From positions 1-48,983 of the forward strand of contig NZ_NISJ01000016.1 of the NCBI RefSeq assembly GCF_002205635.1: a stretch of DNA of 48,983 bases. Direction: 5' to 3'. Of the stretch, positions 41,953-48,983 are shown one piece after another (within the stretch, counting starts at the first letter, position 1; each line of letters opens with the position of its first letter). Source of the DNA: Sphingopyxis witflariensis (GTDB lineage: Bacteria > Pseudomonadota > Alphaproteobacteria > Sphingomonadales > Sphingomonadaceae). The position numbers and the translations under genes were made by a program. Under the pieces are notes generated by a model. The model had not been told where the DNA came from and ran no database searches. It worked only from the letters and a program-made list of their open reading frames with translations.

Positions 41953-42019
41953 TGGGGGCCACTTAGGGGGCCTCGTCATCGGGGACGAATTCGGGTGGCC
42001 CCCACCGTGGGGGCCACTT
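41953..42019. repeat. arm-site-like repeats in the integrase leader
   Basis: TGGGGGCCACTT occurs at 41953-41964 and 42008-42019. A perfect 10-bp inverted repeat (41995-42004 with 42008-42017, spacer CCG) includes the second copy. Further short repeats lie upstream: TCCGACAT twice near 41850 and TATCCGG twice near 41920-41935. Repeats between a tRNA attachment site and a tyrosine integrase are the expected place for arm-type binding sites. Confidence 0.65.
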
Positions 42020-42040
42020 GGTGGAAAGGCCCATGAAATA

Positions 42041-43285
42041 ATGCCACTTTCTGATGTCGTCATCCGCAACGCTAAGCCGCGCGAGAAACCATTTAAGATG
42101 GGTGATTCGCTCGGACTGTTTTTGCTGGTTCAGCCGAGTGGCGGGAAATTGTGGCGTCTCAAATATCGTATCAACGGCCGCGAAAAGAAGTTCGCGCTAG
42201 GCGTTTATCCGGATGTGAGCTTGAGCGATGCCCGCCGTCGCCGCGACGAGGCACGCCGGTTGCTCGCAGATGGCAAAGACCCCTCTATCGAAAAGCAACG
42301 CGAGAAGACGCGCTCACGAATCGAAGCGAACAATACCTTCGGCGCAATCGCCGAAGAATATTGCCGCAAGCGGCGACGTGATGGAGAGAAGGCGTGGGCA
42401 ACTTCCACCGCGACGCGAAGCGAGTACCTACTTTCGCAACTCGCCATTTCGATTGGCCGCGTGCCGGTCGCGGAAATCGGACCCGCGGACGTTCTCGCTG
42501 CTGTGCGCAAAATGGAGGACAAGGGAAATCTTGAAAGCGCGCGCCGGACGCTCCAACTCGCCAGCAGTGTCTTTCGCTATGCCGTCGCCACGGTCCGTCT
42601 GACTTCCGACCCCACGCGGGATTTGCGGGGCGCGCTGATTTCACCGAAGGTGACGCACTATGGCGCGATCACCGATCCCGCAAAGGCTGGCGAACTGCTT
42701 TTCGCGATCGACGGCTATGACGGTCATGGCGTCACCAAGCTCGCGTTGCAGATCTCACCGCATGTCTTCGTTCGTCCCGGCGAATTGCGTCAAGCCCAAT
42801 GGGGAGAAATCGACTTCGCGTCCGCTTTGTGGACCATCCCCGCGGAAAAGACGAAGATGCGGAAGCCGCACCATGTTCCGCTGTCAGGTCAGGCGGTCGA
42901 ACTGTTCCGGTCGCTGCAATCGCTTTCGGGGACGAGCGGCTATGCGTTTCCCTCGATCCGCACCCGGAAACGCCCGATGTCGGACAATACGCTCAATGCC
43001 GCGCTGCGTCGGCTCGGCTATTCGAGCGATGAAATGACGGGGCATGGCTTCAGGGCGATGGCAAGCACGCTGCTCAATGAATCCGGGTTATGGTCTCCCG
43101 ATGCAATCGAGCGGGCGCTGGCCCATGGCGATAGCGACAAGGTTCGCGCGGCCTATCATCGCGGCGCACACTGGAAAGAACGCTTGAAAATGGCGCAATG
43201 GTGGAGCGACTATCTGGACGGTTTGCGGAAGGAGGCTCAATCCCGAACCCCATCCACTCGGCTTGAGGGTATCCAGTACAGATGA
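42041..43285 (+). CDS. P4-type tyrosine site-specific integrase
   Basis: A 414-residue tyrosine recombinase. The N-terminal arm-binding DUF4102 domain (SDVVIRNAKPREKPFKMGD, then GLFLLVQPSGGKLWRLKY) is followed by a SAM-like core-binding domain (TFGAIAEEYCRK) and the catalytic domain: R245 (FVRPGELR), K272, H335/R338 (GHGFRAM), H362 and Tyr372 (AAYHRG). All expected catalytic residues are present, so it looks functional. It lies 200 bp past tRNA-Gly in the usual orientation. No cargo genes of an island follow at once. Confidence 0.94.
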   Translation: MPLSDVVIRNAKPREKPFKMGDSLGLFLLVQPSGGKLWRLKYRINGREKKFALGVYPDVSLSDARRRRDEARRLLADGKDPSIEKQREKTRSRIEANNTFGAIAEEYCRKRRRDGEKAWATSTATRSEYLLSQLAISIGRVPVAEIGPADVLAAVRKMEDKGNLESARRTLQLASSVFRYAVATVRLTSDPTRDLRGALISPKVTHYGAITDPAKAGELLFAIDGYDGHGVTKLALQISPHVFVRPGELRQAQWGEIDFASALWTIPAEKTKMRKPHHVPLSGQAVELFRSLQSLSGTSGYAFPSIRTRKRPMSDNTLNAALRRLGYSSDEMTGHGFRAMASTLLNESGLWSPDAIERALAHGDSDKVRAAYHRGAHWKERLKMAQWWSDYLDGLRKEAQSRTPSTRLEGIQYR

Positions 43286-43298
43286 TCCGACCGGATAT

Positions 43299-43334
43299 GG
43301 AGAACGGATGGTTCTCCAATCGGGTTTGCCCGAT
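43299..43334 (+). other. two hairpins after the integrase
   Basis: GGAGAAC/GTTCTCC (43299-43305, 43311-43317) and ATCGGG/CCCGAT (43319-43324, 43329-43334) form adjacent stems 14 nt past the integrase stop. There is no T-tract, so termination by these is uncertain. Bases 43286-43547 hold no gene; they contain these stems and the ECF-type promoter at 43417. Confidence 0.45.
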
Positions 43335-43400
43335 GTCCTCGCTTTATCGCCCCATGACGCCGCCTTCATGCGATATCGATCGGTAAAGCTGAAAAAATGT

Positions 43401-43440
43401 TTCGCTAAAACAGAACGGAAGAGCTCTGCTTGTGCATCTT
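43401..43440 (+). promoter_or_regulatory. ECF-type promoter before the Pro/Glu/Ala-repeat gene
   Basis: The block TTCGCTAAAACAGAACGGAA is followed 17 nt later by CTT. It is the same block as at 43880-43919 (before the sigma gene). GGAA at 43417-43420 would be the -35. The -10 element here is CTT rather than CGT, so the promoter may be weaker. Confidence 0.6.
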
Positions 43441-43547
43441 ACTTCTGAACGCGCGCTGCACAGGACGGACCGCGCGTTCGCATCATCCCGGGCCTGAAAA
43501 TCGCCCTGGTTCTTCAGACGCACCAATCACAAAGGGATCATTCTCCA

Positions 43548-43772
43548 ATGCGTAAAATTGTTTTTCCGATCGTTGCTGCTGCCGCCTTCGCCCTGTCGCC
43601 CATAGTCGCCGCGCAGACGACCGAACAGCCCGCCAACGCCGAGCAGGCCGAACCCACTGCGGAGCCTGCTGCCGAGCCTACTGAACCTGCCGCTGAACCC
43701 GCTGCCGAACCGGCGGCGGAACCTGCGAAAGAACCGGCGAGCGACGAGCCGGCGGCCGATCCGAGCCGCTAA
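43548..43772 (+). CDS. small secreted Pro/Glu/Ala-repeat protein
   Basis: 74 residues. A signal peptide (MRKIVFPIVAAAAFALSPIVAAQ) is followed by a low-complexity acidic mature part made of AEP/EPA units (repeated EPAAEPAAEPAAEP). Such extended Pro-rich segments resemble periplasm-spanning linkers like the TonB Pro-rich region, but there is no TonB domain. It is preceded by an ECF-type promoter shared with the iron-type signalling genes and closed by a strong terminator. Function unknown; a role in the cell envelope is likely. Confidence 0.8.
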   Translation: MRKIVFPIVAAAAFALSPIVAAQTTEQPANAEQAEPTAEPAAEPTEPAAEPAAEPAAEPAKEPASDEPAADPSR

Positions 43773-43788
43773 GGGGGCCAGGAATGCG

Positions 43789-43817
43789 AAAAGGGCGGGT
43801 CTTTCCCGCCCTTTTTT
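43789..43817 (+). terminator. strong intrinsic terminator
   Basis: AAAGGGCGGG (43790-43799) pairs with CCCGCCCTTT (43805-43814) around a 5-nt loop, and the T-run extends to 43817. It ends the small secreted-protein transcript. Confidence 0.93.
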
Positions 43818-43879
43818 ATTTGCCGACAGGGAATCCGAAAGGGCCGCGACCATGCTATGTTGGCGGCGCATAAAAATAA

Positions 43880-43919
43880 TTCGCTAAAACAAAACGGAAA
43901 ATCTCCCCTCGTGCATCGT
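43880..43919 (+). promoter_or_regulatory. ECF-type promoter before the sigma gene
   Basis: GGAA (43896-43899) and CGT (43917-43919) with 17 nt between them, preceded by TTCGCTAAAAC and followed by ACTTCTGAA, both shared with the promoter at 43401. Its place about 30 bp before the sigma gene suggests autoregulation. Confidence 0.7.
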
Positions 43920-43950
43920 ACTTCTGAATGGAGGCGCGAAGACGCATGTC

Positions 43951-44541
43951 GTGAACCGGGAGAAGCGCGCAAAGATCATGGCATGGGTGGGGAAGGAAGT
44001 ACTTCCCCACGAGGCCGACGTGCGCGCATGGCTCCGGCGCACGCTCGATCCCGAAGACCTCGAAGATGTCATCCAGGAAACCTACTGCCAGATCGCCGCG
44101 CTCAAGGATGTCGGCCATATTCGCAGCGGCCGCGCCTATTTCTTCACCGCCGCGCGGAGCATCGTCCTGATGCGATTGCGCCGCCAGCGTATCGTCAGCA
44201 TCGAATCCGTTACGGAAATAGAGAGCCTGAACATCGTTGGAGATGAACCGTCGCCCGAACGGATCGCCGGGGGCCGCCGCGAACTGGACCGGGTGCGCCG
44301 ACTGATCGAGGGATTGCCGGATCGATGCCGCAGGATATTCGAGCTTCGCAAGGTCGAAGGGCTGCCGCAAAGAGAAGTCGCGGAGCGGCTGGGGGTGACC
44401 GAGCATGTCGTCGAGAATGACGTGACCAAGGGTTTGAAATTGATTTTGCAGGCGATCGCCCAAGGTGAGCAGAACGCCGAACAAGCTATGGCAAGAATGG
44501 AACATGATGAGCGAGCGCGAAACAGCACAAGCGATCAATGA
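43951..44541 (+). CDS. FecI-type ECF sigma factor
   Basis: An about 196-residue extracytoplasmic-function sigma factor. Region 2 is RAWLRRTLDPEDLEDVIQETYCQIAAL with the RAYFFTAARSIVLMRLRR segment. Region 4 is LEGLPDRC-like (LIEGLPDRCRRIFELRK) and the HTH GLPQREVAERLGVTEHVVEND. It would be released by the FecR protein that follows when the receptor is loaded. GTG 43951 is given because it fits the promoter; ATG 43978 (MAWVGKEVLPHEADV) is an equally plausible start, and both have only distant ribosome binding sites. The 3' end overlaps fecR by 38 bp. Confidence 0.92.
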   Translation: MNREKRAKIMAWVGKEVLPHEADVRAWLRRTLDPEDLEDVIQETYCQIAALKDVGHIRSGRAYFFTAARSIVLMRLRRQRIVSIESVTEIESLNIVGDEPSPERIAGGRRELDRVRRLIEGLPDRCRRIFELRKVEGLPQREVAERLGVTEHVVENDVTKGLKLILQAIAQGEQNAEQAMARMEHDERARNSTSDQ

Positions 44542-45484
44542 TCGCGCGGCCGCATGGGTCGCCCGCATGGACCGCGAGGGCGGAGACCCTGTCGTGCGCG
44601 CCGAACTCAAGGCGTGGCTCGCGGGCGACGATCGCCGCCGCGGCGCCTATTTCCGCGCCAAGGCGGCGTGGACCATGCTCGACCGTGCGAGCGTGCTCGG
44701 CGCGGGGCAGGCTCCATCCTATGAGGTGGCCGCCGCTGGCGGCACGCGGTTTCCACGGCGGCGGCTTCTCTGGGGTGGGGGCGGCGCTATCGCTGCCGCA
44801 TTGGTGCTCGGCATTACTGGCCTGGATTTCCTTGCTACGCCCGACCAGAAAATTCAGACGGCGATCGGAGAAATAAGGCGCGTCCCGCTGAGCGACGGCT
44901 CGCTCGCCGCGGTGAACACCCAGACGACGCTCGACGTCACGATGAAGCCCGAGGTGCGGCAGGTCGCATTGAAGGACGGCGAGGCCTGGTTTCAGGTCGC
45001 CAAGGATCGCGCGCGGCCCTTCGTCGTCGAGATCGGTGATGTGCGGGTGCGAGCGGTCGGTACGGCCTTTGCGGTCAAGCGCACGGCGGCTGGCGTCGAT
45101 GTGCAAGTGACCGAGGGCGTCGTCGAGATTTGGCGCGTCGGCGACGAGGCCAATATCCAGCGCGTGAAGGCAGGGGCGCGCGCGTTAATCGCACCCGATC
45201 GGGCGGTCGCGCCTCTGGTTGCCGCGACTGAAGAAATCGACAATGCGCTCGCCTGGCGAACCGGCCAGCTCGTCTTCGACGGCGATAGCGTCGCCGAGGC
45301 GGTCGCCGAGTTCAACCGCTACAACGTCCGCAAGATCGAGGTCGTGGATGCGGGGTTGGGACAACAGAAAATGGTCGGTCGCTTCCGCACCAACGAACCC
45401 GACGCCTTTGCCCGCGCGGTCGCGACCTTGATGAAGGCGCGCGCCGAAATGCACTCGGATCGGATCATCTTGTCGCAGAACTGA
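44504..45484 (+). CDS. FecR-type anti-sigma/signal transducer
   Basis: About 326 residues from tandem ATGs at 44504/44507. The N-terminal DUF4880-like helical domain (AAAWVARMDREGGDPVVRAE) binds the sigma factor in the cytoplasm. One membrane helix (LLWGGGGAIAAALVLGITGL) follows, then the periplasmic FecR domain (IGEIRRVPLSDGSLAAVNTQ, VRVRAVGTAFAVK, VQVTEGVVEIW) and a C-terminal STN-like part (VAEFNRYNVRKIEVVD). It receives the signal from the receptor STN domain and controls the sigma factor. Confidence 0.94.
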   Translation: MMSERETAQAINDRAAAWVARMDREGGDPVVRAELKAWLAGDDRRRGAYFRAKAAWTMLDRASVLGAGQAPSYEVAAAGGTRFPRRRLLWGGGGAIAAALVLGITGLDFLATPDQKIQTAIGEIRRVPLSDGSLAAVNTQTTLDVTMKPEVRQVALKDGEAWFQVAKDRARPFVVEIGDVRVRAVGTAFAVKRTAAGVDVQVTEGVVEIWRVGDEANIQRVKAGARALIAPDRAVAPLVAATEEIDNALAWRTGQLVFDGDSVAEAVAEFNRYNVRKIEVVDAGLGQQKMVGRFRTNEPDAFARAVATLMKARAEMHSDRIILSQN

Positions 45485-45499
45485 AATAAATTCGGTCGG

Positions 45500-45530
45500 C
45501 GAAAACGGAAAACTCTCTCCCGCGCATCGT
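45500..45530 (+). promoter_or_regulatory. ECF-type promoter before the TonB receptor
   Basis: GGAA (45507-45510) and CGT (45528-45530) with 17 nt between them, in the same CGAAAACGGAAAA...GCATCGT context as the promoters at 43417 and 43896. It lies about 50 bp before the receptor start, so the receptor is the expected main target of the upstream sigma factor. Confidence 0.7.
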
Positions 45531-45578
45531 GTCCATGTGAGTCCGAATAATCGGGCCGGTTCATATGGGGAGGGATTT

Positions 45579-48500
45579 ATGCGGTATCGCGATCTTCGCG
45601 GCGCTCTTGCGTCTTCGGCAGCCATCTGTGCGGTGGCAATCGCCACGCCGGCCATGGCGCAGACCAAGACTTTCGACGTGCCGGCGCAGTCGGCCGCGAC
45701 GGGCATTCCCCAGCTCGCAACGCAGGCCGATGTGCAGATTCTCGTCAGCGCCGACGCCGTGAGTGGAAAAAGTATCCGTGCGATCAAGGGGACGATGACC
45801 GTCGATCAGGCCGTCCGCCGGGCTGCGGCCGATGCCGGTCTGCGTGTCGTGTCGAGCGACGGGCGGACTTATACGCTGGCATCCGCGACAGCGGCGGACA
45901 CGGGAAACGCCGCGACACTCGCCGCCGATGACTATCGTGGGGAGGAAATTATCGTCACAGCTCAGAAGCGGACGGAATCCGCCCAGAATGTGCCGATTGC
46001 GATCACTGCCTTGTCGCAGAAAAACCTCGACGAGCAGAAGATCGAAGGTGGTCCCGACATTATGCGCGCGGTGCCGAACCTGACATTCTCAAAATCCAAC
46101 TTCACTGGCTACAATTTGTCGATTCGCGGCGTCGGCACCAAGGCCATTTCGGCGACCAGCGATCCGGGTGTCGCGATCGCCTTCAACAATGCCGGCCTGA
46201 TCCACAACCGCTTCTTCGAGCAGGAATTCTTCGACATGGAGCGGCTGGAGGTGCTGCGCGGGCCTCAGGGCACGCTATATGGCCGCAACGCGACCGGCGG
46301 CGTCGTCAACCTGATTTCGGCCAAGCCCAAACTGGGTAGCTTCGAGGGCAGGATCAAGGGCGAGGTGGGCAATTACGACAGCCGCCGCATGACCGCGATG
46401 CTCAATGTGCCGATCGCCAAGGACGTGCTTGGCATCCGTATCGCCGGATCGATGACCAACCGTGATGGCTATGACTATAACTCCGGGACCGACAACCGCG
46501 TCAATGGCCGCGATCTCTGGTCGCTCCGCACCACCGTCGCGTTCGAGCCCGCCCCTTGGTTTCGCGCCAATGCGATCTGGGAGCGGTTCAGCGAGAACGA
46601 CAACCGCTCGCGCACGGGTAAGCAGCTTTGCACCAAAGATCCCGGGCGGACGCAGTTCGGGGCGAGAGATTTGAACACCTTGCCGGACGCCAATTTCAGA
46701 GATCGCGACACAAGCGATGGAATACGATCATACTTCCAGCAGGGCTGTTTGCCCGGAAGCCTCTATGACGAGGCAGCGTTTGGCGTGGTCAGCGGCTATG
46801 GAATATCGTTCGTTCAGGCGCCATTGTCTTTGGGGAATCTGGGACTGGCGATCGGTGGGTTGAACGGGCCTCAATATGGCTTTCCTGATGGAGCATTGGT
46901 ATCTTTCCTTCGTCCAGGCGATCCATTCGCGGACGTTACGCAATCGCAAAATCTCCGCGAGATTGCTTCCATCCGTGATCCCAAATATCGGGCGAGCGCG
47001 GACTTGCTGCAATTGAATATCGAGGTGGATTTTTCGCCATCGCTGACCTTCGTTTCGCAGACCACTTATAACGAGGACAAGGTCTATTCCTTTCAGGACT
47101 ATCTACGGAACGCCAGCAATCCGGCTTTCGTCGATACGAGCACGCTGCTGACTGGTGGCGCTACTGGGGCTACAAATCCTAGCGGTTTCCGAAGCCTCGC
47201 GCCCGGCGGCGTCTTTTGCGATCCCCAGATCGGTTGCTCGGATCGTATCGGCATCTTCGACGTGTCGCAGGCCAAGAGCAAGCAGTTCAACCAGGAAGTT
47301 CGCCTGCAATCGGACTTCGACGGTCCGCTGAACTTCAGCATCGGCGCGAACTACACGCGCTTCAAGACGCTGAACGATTATTATGTGATGTCCAACGTCC
47401 TGACAGCGTTGTCCTATTCCTTCCCATTCTACAACGCCACGCTTATGCCGTTGGACCGAAACATCTGCCCGCAATCCAACTACAAAGGCGGACTTTCGCC
47501 CGTGCCGATGGATGATCCGACGTCGAGCTGTATCTATGTCGATCCCAACCCGCTCGATTCGATCAACGGCGAGGGACATAATTATTTCCGGTCCAAGAAT
47601 CCCTATAAACTTCGCTCCTATGCGATGTTCGGCGAAGCCTATTGGAATGTCAGCGACGATGTGAAGCTGACCGCCGGGCTACGCTACACCGACGACCGGA
47701 AGTCCTTCACGCCGATCCCATCGCAGGCCTTGCTGTTTCCGAGCATTCTCGGAGGCGGCACCGTCAACAAGGGTTATCCGGAGAAGCCCGACATTGTGCA
47801 GAGTTGGGGCGAGTTCACTGGGCGGATCGGCGTCGACTGGCAGCCGCAGCTCAACTTCACAGACGACACCCTGCTTTATGCCTTTTATTCGCGTGGCTAC
47901 AAAGGCGGCGGCGCCAATCCGCCGACGCCGGGCTATGCAACCGAGGAAGAGACGATCGCTATCGCGAAGGCGGCGGGCGTCAGCGACTTCACTTTTTTCC
48001 TTTGGGACGCGATAGGATATCTGCCGAGCTTGACCCTATTCGCAAACGAATATGGTTCGACCTTCAAGCCCGAATTCGTCAACGCCTTCGAGATCGGCGC
48101 GAAGAACACCCTGTTGAATGGCGCACTCACGCTCAATGCGACCGCCTTCTACTATGATTACAAGGATTATCAGGTCTCGCAGATCAGGGACCGCACAGCC
48201 GTGAACGAGAATTTCGACGCCAAGGTCTGGGGCGCCGAACTGGAGGCGCGCTTCGCACCGACGCGCAACTTGCGCTTCAACGCCAATGTCGGTTATCTTA
48301 AGACAAAGATCGCCAAGGGCGAAACTTCGATCGACATCATGAATCGGACGCAGGGCAACTCCGACTATGCCGTGGTGAAGCCTTGGGTCCAACTGCCGTC
48401 GAATTGCGTGCTTCCAGCCTCGGTAATCGAACAAATCAACTTCTCCGCAACCCGGCCTCAGATTATGTGTCCCGGCGTTCGCGGTCCGCTAGTTCTTACA

Positions 48501-48859
48501 TCGAGCCCAGTGACCGATCCGGCAACCGGTGCACCGTTCGATTATGCCAATTATCCCGAACTCAATGGCGGTGCCGGGCTATCGGCCGACCTGTCCGGCA
48601 ACGAGCTGCCCAACTCACCGCGCTGGACCGTCAACCTCGGCGCCGAATATACGTTCGACTTTGATCAGGACTGGAGCGCGACCATTCGGGGCGACGGTTA
48701 TTGGCAGGCGAAAAGCTGGCACCGAGTCTATAATCTCGCGCCCTACGACCGGCTGCGTAGCTGGAAGAATTTCAACATCTCGCTTCGCGTCGACGGCCCG
48801 GACGATCTGTCGATCGAAGCCTATGTGAAGAATGTCTTCAACAAGTCGCCGATCACTGA
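45579..48859 (+). pseudogene. TonB-dependent transducer-receptor, 3' end cut by an IS element
   Basis: About 1,093 codons. Signal peptide (MRYRDLRGALASSAAICAVA..., cleavage after AMA), then an STN domain (TFDVPAQSAATGIPQLATQADVQ, about residues 30-105) that contacts FecR. The TonB box/plug is EEIIVTAQKRTESAQNVPIAIT, with LSIRGVG and MERLEVLRGPQGTLYGRNATGG, followed by a long 22-strand-type barrel. Near the end YVKNVFNKSPITD should lead into a final strand with a terminal aromatic residue, but the sequence changes to IS DNA. The frame stays open into the IS to the window edge, adding foreign residues. Loss of the last strand should impair assembly. ATG 45579 has GGGGAGGG upstream. Confidence 0.88.
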
Positions 48860-48983
48860 TGATCTGCCCCCTTCTGAGTGGTCCAAAATTGATGATATTT
48901 TGGATTACGAAGGAGATTATGAATGCCGAGCAAGAAGCATCGCCCGGAAGAGATTATTGGCAAGCTGCGTGAAGCGGAGGTTG
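48860..48983 (+). mobile_element. IS3-family insertion sequence, left end
   Basis: Foreign sequence begins inside the receptor at TGATCTGCCCCCTTCTGAGT, which looks like an IS3-type terminal inverted repeat starting with TG. The boundary is uncertain by a few bases because TGAT occurs twice (48857, 48860). A transposase OrfA start follows at 48923. The right end and target duplication lie outside the window. Confidence 0.85.
48923..48983 (+). CDS. IS3-family transposase OrfA, 5' part
   Basis: Starts ATG 48923 with AAGGAG 7 nt upstream. The visible 20 residues (MPSKKHRPEEIIGKLREAEV) are the standard N-terminus of the IS3/IS911-group OrfA helix-turn-helix protein. It is truncated by the window end; OrfB, made by -1 frameshifting, should follow. 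Confidence 0.9.
   Translation, partial: MPSKKHRPEEIIGKLREAEV

Noticed and set aside
43527..43871. 114-codon minus-strand Arg/Gly/Phe-rich frame
   Set aside because: Complement of the AEP-repeat gene and its terminator; the repeats are a mirror of the real frame.
1..48983. CRISPR array or rRNA operon
   Set aside because: No regularly spaced repeats with unique spacers, no cas genes and no rRNA signatures were seen.

Overview
The window looks like chromosome of a GC-rich alphaproteobacterium of the Sphingomonadales, most likely Sphingopyxis or Sphingomonas. The basis is recognition of sphingomonad-type proteins (DUF2924/serine-recombinase prophage module, FecI/FecR/TonB cluster, CDC48-family ATPase, RpoZ) and high-GC codon use; no 16S or marker search was possible.

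Positions 1 to about 20,100 are part of an HK97-type prophage that continues to the left. The morphogenesis block reads leftward: small terminase, large terminase, portal, prohead protease, major capsid, a small protein and a head-tail connector. To its right lie a solitary ParB-domain DNA methyltransferase, an HNH nuclease, a DUF3987 primase/helicase-like replication protein, a sigma-70 region 4 protein, a Com-like zinc protein and a 724-residue protein of unknown function. The right end is a four-gene rightward cassette joined by ATGA overlaps: a small protein, DUF2924, large serine recombinase, HTH protein. Two genes run against the morphogenesis block: a thermonuclease-like secreted protein, and a protein with an R-x4-H (HEPN-like) motif. 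The latter is inserted between the terminase genes, and the terS/terL overlap is duplicated on both sides of it so that both terminase genes stay intact. The early region also holds a 25-bp perfect inverted repeat built of 10-bp iterons beside the replication gene, and a hairpin that buries that gene's ribosome binding site.

From 20,100 to 24,200 is a nitric-oxide module: quinol-dependent NO reductase, NnrS and a small cupin. Positions 24,500 to 28,050 hold a copper cassette (copper P-type ATPase and CueR) with a MerR-type promoter. It is bracketed by two direct copies of a 168-bp repeat, one of which abuts tRNA-Ser.

Positions 28,100 to 41,840 are ordinary chromosome: cyclophilin, DUF1905 protein, tRNA-Thr, AI-2E-family transporter, LysR regulator, CDC48-type ATPase, MFS transporter, phospholipid-methyltransferase-like protein, phospholipase D/cardiolipin synthase, RNA polymerase omega, a secreted protein, release factor 3, DNA polymerase IV and tRNA-Gly.

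Beside tRNA-Gly lies a P4-type integrase with repeats in its leader. Then comes a FecI-FecR-TonB-receptor surface-signalling system with three matching ECF-type promoters: one before the sigma gene, one before the receptor, and one before a small secreted Pro/Glu/Ala-repeat protein. The receptor gene is cut near its 3' end by an IS3-family element that runs off the right edge.
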